A DNA stretch of 64,000 bases. It comes from an uncultured Cohaesibacter sp. GTDB taxonomy: Bacteria > Pseudomonadota > Alphaproteobacteria > Rhizobiales > Cohaesibacteraceae. This document shows positions 26,327-34,911 of this stretch, piece by piece. A program made the position numbers and the translations under genes. Each line of letters begins with the position of its first letter. Position 1 is the stretch's first letter. The notes under the pieces were generated by a model. That model saw only the letters and a program-made list of their open reading frames with translations, did not search any database and was not told the origin of the DNA. Where the stretch lies: contig NZ_OY781114.1 of assembly GCF_963676485.1 (NCBI RefSeq), positions 3,240,501 through 3,304,500 on the forward strand, read 5' to 3'.

Positions 26327-27967
26327 ATGTTGAAATTGCCTGAACCGGCCGAGCTGATCACAGCTGGCGACAAAGAAATCCTGGTCGTTACCAACGCCGA
26401 CCTGCGCGAAAGCGCCAATGTGCCTTGCTGGCCCGTTTACCAGAGCTTCTCCGAAGCGCTGGAAAAGGAACTGAATGCGCAGGGCTACAAAATGAAGCGC
26501 ACTCACCCTTATCATGAAGACCGCAAACACGGCTTCATTTCGTCCCAAAAGGAAGGTTCCGAGCTGTTCTCGCGTATAGATCCGGATGCTCCGCTGATCG
26601 TGCTGCTGACCGCTTGGCAATATTCCCACCATATCGCGCCGTCCCTTGCCAAGCATCGTGGCCCGATCTTGCTGATGGCAAACTTCGACGGCACGTGGCC
26701 AGGCCTCGTCGGCATGCTCTGCATGGCCGGCACGCTCACCTCGCTCGGGGTTTCCTATTCCCGTCTATGGTCGGAAAAGTGCGAAGACGACTTCTTCAAA
26801 CAGGGGCTGGCCACATGGCTGAAAGACGGCAAGCTTGATCAGGATACCAGCTATCTCAGCGATGTCACCGCCGATCATCCGCTAATGAAGAGTGATGCCG
26901 GGCAGGATGGCGTCAAGGTTGGCGAATATATTCTCAAGCACAAGGCCATTCTCGGTCTGCATGACACATTCTGCATGGGCATGATGAACGGCTTCTTCCC
27001 GGTAAAGGCCCTTACCGAAATCGGCATGCCGCTGGAATCTCTTTCCCAGTCGGCCCTTCTGGTCGAGATGGAAAAGGTTCCTGCCGAGATGCGGGAAGCC
27101 TGCCTCAAATTCTATGAAGACCGCGGTATACAGTTCCAGTGGGGTAGCGACAGCGCAACCGAGCTGACCCGCGAGCAGGTGCTCGAACAGTGCGCCATGA
27201 TGATCGCCATGGCCCGCATTGTCACTCGCTTCGGCCTCACCGCCGTTGGCGTGCAGTATCAGCAGGGCCTCAAGGACTGCTGTGCAGCTTCCGATTTCGC
27301 CGAAGGCGCCATCGGCTCGACCGAACGCTTCCCGATCCCGGACGAAGACGGCTCCATCATTTGCGAAGGCAAGCCGATTCCCTGCATCAACGAAGTGGAT
27401 ATGGGCACTGCCATTCCGCAAGCCATGCTGTTCCGTCTGCTCGACGCCATGGGGCTGCCATCCGAGACGACCCTGCATGATGTGCGCTGGGGCAGCGAAT
27501 ATGAAGGCACCTTCTACTGGGATTTCGAAATCTCCGGTGCCGTCCCGTTCGAACATATCAAGGGGGGCATCGCGGGCGCCAAAGGCTATCGCCAGCCAGC
27601 CATGTTCTTTCCCAAAGGCGGTTCAACCATCGCCGGTCAGGGCAAGGCAGGCACCTTCATTTGGGCCCGCGCCCACTATGAAGGTACCGATGTTTTCATG
27701 CATATCGGCACCGGTATGGCGTATGAACTCCCAGAAGCTGAATGGACCCGCCGTAGTCAGGCAACCAACCCTGAATGGCCTCTGATGAATGCCACTCTGG
27801 ACGGCATGGGGCGCGACGATCTGATGGCTGGGCATCAATCCAACCACATCACGATCGCTTATGTGCCTGAAGACAAGCTGTCTTATGTGCTGAAGGCCTT
27901 TGTAGCTCAGGCTTTGACACAAGGCATCAAGGTGAAAATTGCCGGAACAGCGAAAGACATGCTCTGA
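26327..27967 (+). CDS. L-fucose/L-arabinose isomerase-like protein
   Basis: A 546-residue cytoplasmic protein resembling the fucose/arabinose isomerase fold. The N-terminal Rossmann-like part has LLTAWQYSHHIAPSLAKHRGPILLMANFDGTWPG (quoted here as LLTAWQYSHH and ANFDGTWPG). A central part holds candidate metal ligands (EVDMGTAIPQ), and the C-terminal domain has VRWGSEY and GHQSNHITIAYVP. Inferred role: conversion of an aldose released by the rhamnosidase pathway to a ketose for the adjacent FGGY kinase. The exact substrate is not known. It closes the plus-strand operon, followed by a terminator at 27993. Confidence 0.65.
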   Translation: MLKLPEPAELITAGDKEILVVTNADLRESANVPCWPVYQSFSEALEKELNAQGYKMKRTHPYHEDRKHGFISSQKEGSELFSRIDPDAPLIVLLTAWQYSHHIAPSLAKHRGPILLMANFDGTWPGLVGMLCMAGTLTSLGVSYSRLWSEKCEDDFFKQGLATWLKDGKLDQDTSYLSDVTADHPLMKSDAGQDGVKVGEYILKHKAILGLHDTFCMGMMNGFFPVKALTEIGMPLESLSQSALLVEMEKVPAEMREACLKFYEDRGIQFQWGSDSATELTREQVLEQCAMMIAMARIVTRFGLTAVGVQYQQGLKDCCAASDFAEGAIGSTERFPIPDEDGSIICEGKPIPCINEVDMGTAIPQAMLFRLLDAMGLPSETTLHDVRWGSEYEGTFYWDFEISGAVPFEHIKGGIAGAKGYRQPAMFFPKGGSTIAGQGKAGTFIWARAHYEGTDVFMHIGTGMAYELPEAEWTRRSQATNPEWPLMNATLDGMGRDDLMAGHQSNHITIAYVPEDKLSYVLKAFVAQALTQGIKVKIAGTAKDML

Positions 27968-27992
27968 TCCGTCGGGTTTTTCTGAACGAGAC

Positions 27993-28027
27993 AAGAAGGG
28001 GGAAGTGTTCATCACTTCTCCCTTTTT
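27993..28027 (+). terminator. Rho-independent terminator after the sugar operon
   Basis: AAGAAGGGGGAAGTG pairs with CACTTCTCCCTTTTT around the loop TTCAT (one G.T pair), ending in a T-run 26 bp after the isomerase stop. A run of ten G follows at 28035-28044. Confidence 0.8.
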
Positions 28028-28084
28028 CTGTTGCGGGGGGGGGGCACGAAATTCTCTTTGACCGGCCGGTGGCGGTAAGCTGGA

Positions 28085-28897
28085 TCAAACTTCTTGCGGG
28101 ATGGTCTCATTCAGGAGGACAGAAAGTTCATCGAGCACGGCCTGCAGGAATGGTTGCCCGATTACGACTGGGCCATTTTGCAGGCTTTGGCTCATAGCGC
28201 GGCCATGCTGGATGGAGATGCCCAATTCTTCGTTGATTAAAAGACCTGCCAAACAGTCCCAGGGGTTCAGATCGCCCTCGAAATAGCCATCAACCTTCCC
28301 CTCTGCCACCTGTGTCAATGCGATTGCTGCTGAACCGGCGCGCCTGTGGTCGATCTGCCTTGCATCAAGAAGCCTGATTGCATCAAGATAGATCAACAGG
28401 GGAATGCGGCGTGAGTGCCCCAATGCCAAGATCGGGTTGGCAGGCGTATCTAGAAGGCTTTTGCGCTTGGGCAATGGCTTGCCGTTCAGAAAAGCTCCGG
28501 TGCCTTTTTGGGCATGAAACAGCTTGTCTCTAGAGGGGTCATAAATGACCCCGATTTCGCTGACACCGTTGACCACGCATGCGATCGAAACACCCCAATT
28601 GTCTAGATCCCGAATGTAATTGGCTGTGCCGTCTATCGGGTCAATCACCCATATGATTGCGCTTGTCAGCTGGGCGGGTGCCAGCTCTTCACCCAATATT
28701 CCGTCGTCAGGGAATTGGGCCGAGATTTTCGTCCGGATGAAATCTTCCACGTCTCGATCAGCACGCGTTACAAAATCAAGCGCACCCTTTGTTTCGATCT
28801 CGATGGCCCCGCTCTTGAGTTCCTTAAGGCGCTCAAGGGCAAGAGCACCGGCTTCCCGTGCCAGGGTCATGGCGAGGCTATATCTTTCGTGCATCAT
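28085..28897 (-). CDS. Inositol monophosphatase-family phosphatase
   Basis: A 270-residue protein started at the ATG at 28897, with AAGGAAA before it. Metal-binding motifs of the family are present: GILGEEL (about 66-72), WVIDPIDGTANY (about 85-96) and NPWDCLAGLLINEE (about 205-218). Known substrates are inositol 1-phosphate, PAPS and fructose 1,6-bisphosphate, among others. It is the last gene of the ABC-transporter/GDPD operon, 91 bp after the LacI gene. I infer it dephosphorylates a phosphate ester made by the GDPD, for example inositol phosphate. Confidence 0.85.
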   Translation of the reverse strand: MMHERYSLAMTLAREAGALALERLKELKSGAIEIETKGALDFVTRADRDVEDFIRTKISAQFPDDGILGEELAPAQLTSAIIWVIDPIDGTANYIRDLDNWGVSIACVVNGVSEIGVIYDPSRDKLFHAQKGTGAFLNGKPLPKRKSLLDTPANPILALGHSRRIPLLIYLDAIRLLDARQIDHRRAGSAAIALTQVAEGKVDGYFEGDLNPWDCLAGLLINEELGISIQHGRAMSQSLQNGPVVIGQPFLQAVLDELSVLLNETIPQEV

Positions 28898-28988
28898 ATT
28901 TTCCTTGGGGTTGGGCACTTGTCTTGCGGCAACGCCCAATCTCTTCCGGAGAGTGGTTTTGGCGCACAGATCGAGCCTTGATCCCATT

Positions 28989-30005
28989 TTATAAGGTCGT
29001 GCTGCGTTCAATCAGCGATACGGGCAATATGCGGGTGGTTGCAGGGGCGTCCGGATTGGCAAACCGGGCGAGCAAGGCGGCCACAACGGCATCGGCGAGC
29101 TTTTGTGTATCCTGTCTGATGGTGGTCAGGCCGTAGCCTTGCCATGCAGCCTGACGGATATCGTCGCAGCCGATAATCTGCATTAGCTTTGGGACGGGCT
29201 TTCTTCCGTCCATCCTCAATGCGTCCAGAGCGCCAAGTGCCATGTAATCCGTGACACAAAAGATGCCGTCGCAGGCTTGATCCGATTGCAACAAATGGTG
29301 GACGGCTTCCGCGCCACCTTCGTAATTTTGAAAGCGTCCGGTAAAGACACGCGCCGGTCTTTCGCATTGATCCGCGACCGTTTGCAGAAACGCCGTCTGC
29401 CGGACTTCTAACGAGAAGGAGGGGCTTTGGGATGTAATGAGTGCCAACTGACGGCAACCTTGCCGCAAAAGGGTTTCCGCTGCGATTCTCCCGCAATTCT
29501 CATTATCCATCAGGACACGATCAACAGGCGCGTCAATGTCGCGCTTGTTGACCAACACCACCGGCACGCCGAGCGAAACACATTCCTGACAAATGGCCTG
29601 AGGTGGCGTGTCCGATGTGACGATCACGCCCGATACGCTATATTCGAGCAGCAAGCCGATCACATGGGAGGGATCTTCCGAGGCTTCGGCGGGCATCAGG
29701 ATCGGGCGGAAATTCTGCTCGATCAATCGCCGGGAAATTTGTTCGATCTGTTCGACGCGAAACGGATTGTCCAGATTGGCAGCTACGATGCCTACCAGCG
29801 CAGAGCGTTTGTTGGTCAGGCTTCTGGCCAGCTGATTCACGCGGTAGCCAAGATCTTTGGCAGCTTCTAGAACCTTTTTTCGGGTTTCGGGCGCCACGCT
29901 CGCTCCGGGGGTGAAGGTGCGGGAAACAGCAGATCGGGAAACACCAGCTCTTTTGGCCACATCAAGGGATGTGACCGGCCCTGCTTTATCGTCATCATTC
30001 TTCAT
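28989..30005 (-). CDS. LacI-family transcriptional regulator
   Basis: A 338-residue repressor. The ATG at 30005 overlaps the GDPD stop (ATGA), which settles the start; an upstream frame of 19 residues is a shadow of that gene. The helix-turn-helix is at about 13-60 (TSLDVAKRAGVSRSAVSRTF), with the hinge helix NQLARSLT. The periplasmic-binding-protein-like ligand domain (about 60-335) includes the GCDDIRQA segment. It probably controls this whole transporter operon in answer to a sugar or polyol. Confidence 0.9.
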   Translation of the reverse strand: MKNDDDKAGPVTSLDVAKRAGVSRSAVSRTFTPGASVAPETRKKVLEAAKDLGYRVNQLARSLTNKRSALVGIVAANLDNPFRVEQIEQISRRLIEQNFRPILMPAEASEDPSHVIGLLLEYSVSGVIVTSDTPPQAICQECVSLGVPVVLVNKRDIDAPVDRVLMDNENCGRIAAETLLRQGCRQLALITSQSPSFSLEVRQTAFLQTVADQCERPARVFTGRFQNYEGGAEAVHHLLQSDQACDGIFCVTDYMALGALDALRMDGRKPVPKLMQIIGCDDIRQAAWQGYGLTTIRQDTQKLADAVVAALLARFANPDAPATTRILPVSLIERSTTL

Positions 30006-31537
30006 GTGCTGAGGGTCTTTCCTCCAAGGGCCAGAAGACTGCGGTGCCATGTTTCTTTCCACAAATGGGGATTGTCCAGATTCACCATGTCCGGGGCAAG
30101 CGAAATGATGCGCTCCATGATTGCGGTCTCTTCGCCCATATAGCAGAGCATGGATTTTGCGCCTCTGGCTCTGATCCGGTCAATCTCGTCCTTTATCTCT
30201 TCGCGAATGTTGATTTCCACTATGGCCGGATTTGCTGTCTCGAAAAGAGCATCAAGCGAGGGGTAGTCGATCGTCCGTGCCATGATGTTGGCCTTTGGCT
30301 CAAGCTGGTGCAGGGTTTCGATCTGCGACCATTCAAAGCTCCAGAAGAAGCAATGATCAAGGAACCCTTTTTCATGCACGAGATCGAGGACTAGCTTTGG
30401 ATCCGCCTGCTTGATTTCGATATAGATGCGCTTGTTCCACGCCTTGGCCAAATCGACCATTTCGGCCAGGGTCGGAATCTGTGCTCCAGCATATTGGTCC
30501 GAAAACCAGCTCCCAGCATCCAGCGCACGCAGCTCTGACAGCGTTTTTGAGGCGACAGGGCCACTGCCGTTGGTGGTGCGATCAAGGTCTCCATCATGGA
30601 TGACCACCAGATGATTGTCCGCGGTTTGATGGACATCCAACTCCAGCCAATCAAATCCCTGTTCAAAGACCAGCCTTGCAGCTTCAAGGCTATTCTCGGG
30701 GGCCAGTTTGTTGATGCCACGATGACACACGACCTCCGGTCCCTTGGGGAACCGTGAAGGTCTGGCAGGAGAGTTGGCATAGGGAACCAGCAATTCGGGA
30801 CGGTTGGAGCAGACGCCAATGACGTCTTTTTGCATGATTTCCCTGATGACCTCTGGTCGTTCTTCATGCCAGAGTATAATGGGCAAATCTTCAGCTCTTG
30901 CCCGCTCCATCAGAGCGTCGTTGAGCAATTGATCTGGGCGGTCGCTTGCGCGCTCCCAGCAAAGATGGATGGCATCTGCGTGGGCTGCATTGGCTAGCTC
31001 AAACGGATCATGATCAGGACCGACAAGCACCGAAAGAGGGTAGGGGCAATCACACTCTGCAAGGTCTGCCAAATAGTCCGGTATGAAAGATCCAAGAGCA
31101 GCAAAGCCGAAAAATTTCTCTTGTAGCAGCTTAAGGGTCGTGAGGCTGGCTCCTTCACCCTTGATTTCTATATAGAGCCCTGTGTCGAGATGATCGGCCA
31201 GAATGATCGCCTCTTCCAGCGTTGGTACATGGACATTTTCCAATGCCTGCAACTGGTCCAGCGTCAGGGATGAGATGGTCGCGTCTACGTCGAATACGCG
31301 CTCCAGATTGTCATCATGACTGATCACGGGAATGCCATCGGCGGTGTTGCGGACATCCAGTTCCCACATGTCGGCACCGAAGCGGGTGGCGAGTTCGAAG
31401 GCGGGCAGGGTGTTTTCCTGTGCATGGCCACTGGCTCCGCGGTGGGCAATGATCATCGGGCCGCCAAACTGGCTCGCCGGCTTGCCGTCTGCATCAAGCG
31501 CCCAACCCAGCGCCTGGATTTTCTTGAAGAATGACAT
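30002..31537 (-). CDS. Tandem-domain glycerophosphodiester phosphodiesterase
   Basis: The 511-residue protein has two complete-looking GDPD domains in one chain. The first (about 27-245) has AHRGASGHAQENTLPAF, WELDVR and ISHDDNLER. The second (about 255-500) has CHRGINKLAPENSLEAA, LELDVH and IHDGDLDRTTNG. Each has the His-Arg-Gly, Glu-Asn and His-Asp residues of the active site. No signal peptide is visible, so it is cytoplasmic. It cleaves imported glycerophosphodiesters to glycerol 3-phosphate and an alcohol. It starts at the TGATG junction with the ATPase gene. Most bacterial GDPDs have one domain of about 250 residues. Confidence 0.88.
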   Translation of the reverse strand: MSFFKKIQALGWALDADGKPASQFGGPMIIAHRGASGHAQENTLPAFELATRFGADMWELDVRNTADGIPVISHDDNLERVFDVDATISSLTLDQLQALENVHVPTLEEAIILADHLDTGLYIEIKGEGASLTTLKLLQEKFFGFAALGSFIPDYLADLAECDCPYPLSVLVGPDHDPFELANAAHADAIHLCWERASDRPDQLLNDALMERARAEDLPIILWHEERPEVIREIMQKDVIGVCSNRPELLVPYANSPARPSRFPKGPEVVCHRGINKLAPENSLEAARLVFEQGFDWLELDVHQTADNHLVVIHDGDLDRTTNGSGPVASKTLSELRALDAGSWFSDQYAGAQIPTLAEMVDLAKAWNKRIYIEIKQADPKLVLDLVHEKGFLDHCFFWSFEWSQIETLHQLEPKANIMARTIDYPSLDALFETANPAIVEINIREEIKDEIDRIRARGAKSMLCYMGEETAIMERIISLAPDMVNLDNPHLWKETWHRSLLALGGKTLST

Positions 31538-32595
31538 CAGAGGCGGTCTCCCTGGCTATTGAAGACCAGCAGTCTGGAGCAATCGATGGACCAAGTCACC
31601 TCATCCCCCAGTTTCACATCGTCTCGCACATGTTGAATGGATCGCAGTACGGAGCCATCAGCCATGGTTATGTCATAGAGATTTTCGCGGCCCTGTGTCT
31701 CGATGAAGGAGATGCGGCCCGAAATGCTTGCTTCGCCTCTGGTGCCAATCAGTTCTGGCCGGACGCCCAGGCGGATTGGGGTCGAACTGTTAAGGGATGA
31801 CAGATGGTCGGGTAGCGGCAAGGTGACTTTGGAATTGGCAAGGGCGAAGGCTCCACCCGTCGCTGTGCCCTCCAGAAAGGCGATCGGGGGATTGCCCAGA
31901 AAGCCAGCCACGAAATCATTGTTCGGGTTGGCATACATGCCTTTCGGGGTATCGATCTGAAGGATCTTGCCATCTTTCATGATGGCGATGCGGTCACACA
32001 TGGACATGGCCTCGACCTGATCATGGGTGACGAGGATGGCCGTGATGCCCGTTTCCTGCTGAATGCGGCGGATTTCCGAACGCATTTCAAGGCGCAGTTT
32101 CGCGTCGAGGTTGGCAAGGGGTTCATCCAGCAAAAGCACATCAGGTTTGCGGATGAGCGCACGGGCCAGAGCGACCCTCTGTTGCTGTCCGCCTGATAGC
32201 TGGGCGGGCTTGCGCTTGAGCAGTTCAGGGATATGCACCAGATCTGCAATAGCCTGCACCTGCCGCTCAATTTCCTTCTTGTCCAGTTTGCGGATGGTGA
32301 GCGGGAAGGCGATATTCTCGAACACCGACATATGCGGATAGAGCGCATAATTCTGGAAAACCACGCCCACATTGCGCGACTGGGCGTTGGTGTGCGTGAC
32401 ATCGCGGTCGCCGAACAGGATGCGCCCGCCGGTGACCTGATGAATGCCGCATATGGCAAACAGGGTTGTGGATTTGCCGCAGCCGGAAGGGCCAAGCAGC
32501 GCGATCATTTCGCCATCGGCGATGTTCAGATCCATATTGTCGATGACTTTTGTGTCACCGAAGCTTTTGGAAAATTTGTCAAGCGTGATACGCAT
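31537..32595 (-). CDS. Sugar ABC transporter ATP-binding protein (UgpC/MalK-like)
   Basis: A 352-residue ATPase with Walker A GPSGCGKST (about 36-44), signature LSGGQQQRVALARAL (about 135-149), Walker B DVLLLDEPLANLD and switch His in VTHDQVEAM. A C-terminal beta-barrel regulatory domain (about 240-350, TOBE type) follows. It starts in a TGATG overlap with the second permease gene and ends in a TGATG overlap with the GDPD gene. UgpC-type ATPases serve glycerol-3-phosphate and glycerophosphodiester importers, which fits the GDPD next door. Confidence 0.93.
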   Translation of the reverse strand: MRITLDKFSKSFGDTKVIDNMDLNIADGEMIALLGPSGCGKSTTLFAICGIHQVTGGRILFGDRDVTHTNAQSRNVGVVFQNYALYPHMSVFENIAFPLTIRKLDKKEIERQVQAIADLVHIPELLKRKPAQLSGGQQQRVALARALIRKPDVLLLDEPLANLDAKLRLEMRSEIRRIQQETGITAILVTHDQVEAMSMCDRIAIMKDGKILQIDTPKGMYANPNNDFVAGFLGNPPIAFLEGTATGGAFALANSKVTLPLPDHLSSLNSSTPIRLGVRPELIGTRGEASISGRISFIETQGRENLYDITMADGSVLRSIQHVRDDVKLGDEVTWSIDCSRLLVFNSQGDRL

Positions 32596-33431
32596 CAGCC
32601 CTTTGTGCCTCCGCCGTAGATATTCATCAGCTTCTTGTTGAAGATGAGATAGAGAATGATGACCGGGATCACATAAAAGAGCCCGATGGATTTGAAGAGA
32701 TTGAAGTCGAAATGCTCGTTATCCTGGATCAGCTCCGCCAGAAGAACCGAGAGCACGCGGACATTGGCGCTTGGCGCAAAGATCTGCGGCAGGAGATATT
32801 CTTTCCACCCTTCGAGAAATGTGAAGACCCCCAGCGCAATCAGGGCCGGTTGCACCTGAGGCAGGATCAGACGACGCCAAACGGTGAAGCGGCTGGCACC
32901 ATCCTGAATGCCGGCCATCTCGATTTCCCATGGCACCGTGTCGTAAAAGCCCTTCATGATCCAGATGCCCAGCGGCAGGGTAAGGGCTGCGCGTATCAGG
33001 ATGACGCCGGTCAGCGTGTCGTAAAGCCCGACCATCTGCAACGTGATAAAGAGGGCGATAACCAGCGTGATGGTGGGGAAGGCATGCAGCGTCATGATAC
33101 CAGCTAGAAAGAAGGACCGGAACGGCATGTTAAGGCGCGAAAGCGCATAGCCAGCCGTGAGCGATACGGCCAGTACAATAGCCGTCATGATCGTTGAGAA
33201 GAGGAAGGTGTTCCATGTGGCAAGCCACACTTCCTGTGCCCCGTCTGCGGCGCTCCACAAGAAGCGCCAATGGCTAAGCGTGAACTCGTTCGGGATGAGC
33301 GAGCCCGGTTCCGTGTTTGTCAGCGTGTCGATGACCAGATAGGCATACATGACAAGCGTCGGCAGCGAAGTGATGCTCAGGAACAGCAGGATCGGCCATC
33401 TGTTGAAATTGCGGGTTTGTTGTTTTTTCAT
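32595..33431 (-). CDS. Carbohydrate ABC transporter permease (UgpE/MalG-like)
   Basis: A 278-residue protein with six membrane helices and the EAA loop motif EIEMAGIQDGASRFTVWRRL(ILPQ), residues about 185-205, which contacts the ATPase. It is the second permease of the importer, lying 12 bp after the first permease gene and overlapping the ATPase gene (TGATG). Confidence 0.92.
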   Translation of the reverse strand: MKKQQTRNFNRWPILLFLSITSLPTLVMYAYLVIDTLTNTEPGSLIPNEFTLSHWRFLWSAADGAQEVWLATWNTFLFSTIMTAIVLAVSLTAGYALSRLNMPFRSFFLAGIMTLHAFPTITLVIALFITLQMVGLYDTLTGVILIRAALTLPLGIWIMKGFYDTVPWEIEMAGIQDGASRFTVWRRLILPQVQPALIALGVFTFLEGWKEYLLPQIFAPSANVRVLSVLLAELIQDNEHFDFNLFKSIGLFYVIPVIILYLIFNKKLMNIYGGGTKG

Positions 33432-33442
33432 GCTGTGTCCTC

Positions 33443-34759
33443 CTAATTCTCGATGCGCGGCTTGGCGACAAGCTCGTTAAACTTGAAGATGCGCAGATAG
33501 AGGAGGGAAAGGGTGATGCCGACAACAACGAGCACCAGAGCCATGGACGCGCCATAGCCATATTGCAGGTTTCCGGCATAATTGTTGAGGGCGGTGAAAT
33601 AGGCCTCAAGTGACCAGACCGTTGTCGAGCCTCCCGGACCACCATCGGTGGAGAGCAGGATTTCCTGAAAGGAGGTCAGGAGCGAGAGCGTCTGATAGGA
33701 AGTGACAAACAGGATCGGCCATCTGAGTTGCGGCAGTATGATATGTCTGATTTGCTGCCAGCGTGAGGCGCCGTCCACTTCGCTGGCATGCAGCAGGGAA
33801 GCAGGAATGCCATTGATGGCGGATGAGAAGATCAACATGCCCATAGAGGCGCCAATGAAGCCGTTGATCAGAATGACCGCCGTCCATGCGCTGGGCACGG
33901 ACCCGAGCATATAGTTGAAAGGGGCGATGCCGAACCAGCCGGTGATGGTGGAGAGGAAGCCATTGTCCCAGAGCAACCATTTCCATAGCAGAACATAGAG
34001 TACGGGGGGCGAGATGCGCGGCAACAGCCAGACAGCGCGGAAGAAGGTTGCCTGTCCCTCGGGCAGATAAAAGGTCGTGATCGCAAGAAACAGCGCAAAT
34101 CCTATGTTGAACAGCACCAGCGTGGTCGCAACATAGAAGACGGTGTTCATGACGATGAATTTCGTGCCGGGCTTGGAGGCCATCGTCTTGAAATTCTCTG
34201 TCGTCCAGCTCCAGCCTGTATAGGCATTCGCGAGAATGGTTTCGCGTTGGGCGTCGTCCAGAGCGATGTCCAATTCGTTTAGTGCATCAAGGAAAGCGGA
34301 TTCTGTGGCAAACCGTTCGTTGAGGATAGAGCGGGAAAAGGGCGTGGCAGCGCGCTTCAGATCCCGCATGCTGCGTGGGCGGGTACGCAGCTCTTTCAGG
34401 CTACGCACAAAATCGCGGTTGGATTTGAAGCTTTTGCCGCTGAGCTCTTTGCTGATCTCTTTCAGGAATGCCGGTTTGATGCCTTCACTGGCCGCTTTTT
34501 TCAGGCTTTCCTCATCAACGCGATAGCTTTTCGAACCGAGTTTATCGATCAGGGCCTTGTTGAGGGAAGGTGCGTCCGCAAGCTGTTTGACCGTCTGTGG
34601 CGTGACCATATAGTCACCGCCACTGATCCCTGTTGCCGTGCTCATGTTGGTAAAGGCAAACACACCGGTCAGGACTACCGGCATGAGGAAAAACAGCAGG
34701 ACCATTATTAGAGCGGGAGTCATGAAGCCGATCCCCAGCAAACTGGTTTTCTGACGCAT
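33443..34759 (-). CDS. Carbohydrate ABC transporter permease with large MalF-like loop
   Basis: A 438-residue permease. After a first helix (about 10-33) comes an insert of roughly 150 polar, Lys/Arg/Ser-rich residues (about 40-190), then the usual permease core with five to six helices. The EAA loop is ASEVDGASRWQQIRHIILPQL (quoted as EVDGASRWQQIRHIILP, about 335). Ordinary sugar permeases have about 300 residues. MalF carries a similar extra-cytoplasmic loop that touches the binding protein, so this loop may do so too. It lies between the binding-protein gene (151 bp upstream, with a hairpin) and the second permease. Confidence 0.9.
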   Translation of the reverse strand: MRQKTSLLGIGFMTPALIMVLLFFLMPVVLTGVFAFTNMSTATGISGGDYMVTPQTVKQLADAPSLNKALIDKLGSKSYRVDEESLKKAASEGIKPAFLKEISKELSGKSFKSNRDFVRSLKELRTRPRSMRDLKRAATPFSRSILNERFATESAFLDALNELDIALDDAQRETILANAYTGWSWTTENFKTMASKPGTKFIVMNTVFYVATTLVLFNIGFALFLAITTFYLPEGQATFFRAVWLLPRISPPVLYVLLWKWLLWDNGFLSTITGWFGIAPFNYMLGSVPSAWTAVILINGFIGASMGMLIFSSAINGIPASLLHASEVDGASRWQQIRHIILPQLRWPILFVTSYQTLSLLTSFQEILLSTDGGPGGSTTVWSLEAYFTALNNYAGNLQYGYGASMALVLVVVGITLSLLYLRIFKFNELVAKPRIEN

Positions 34760-34870
34760 TTCTAACCGTCTCCTCGCAAGTGTCTATTCATTTGGAAAGG
34801 CCTTCTTTATTACCCGTAGCGGGCAAAGGTGGCCGGACGCTGGAGAGGATGCGCCCGACCGAAGTTTGAA

Positions 34871-34908
34871 GATCCTGATCCCTCTTAAAAAGAGGGCTAT
34901 TCAGGGTC
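34871..34908 (-). terminator. Intercistronic hairpin after the binding-protein gene
   Basis: CCCTCTT/AAGAGGG (34880-34896) forms a 7-bp inner stem around AAA. GATCCTGA and TCAGGGTC can pair outside it. It lies just after the binding-protein stop and before the permease genes. Such hairpins usually stabilise or partly end the transcript, so that more binding protein than permease is made. Confidence 0.55.
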
Positions 34909-34911
34909 GCG

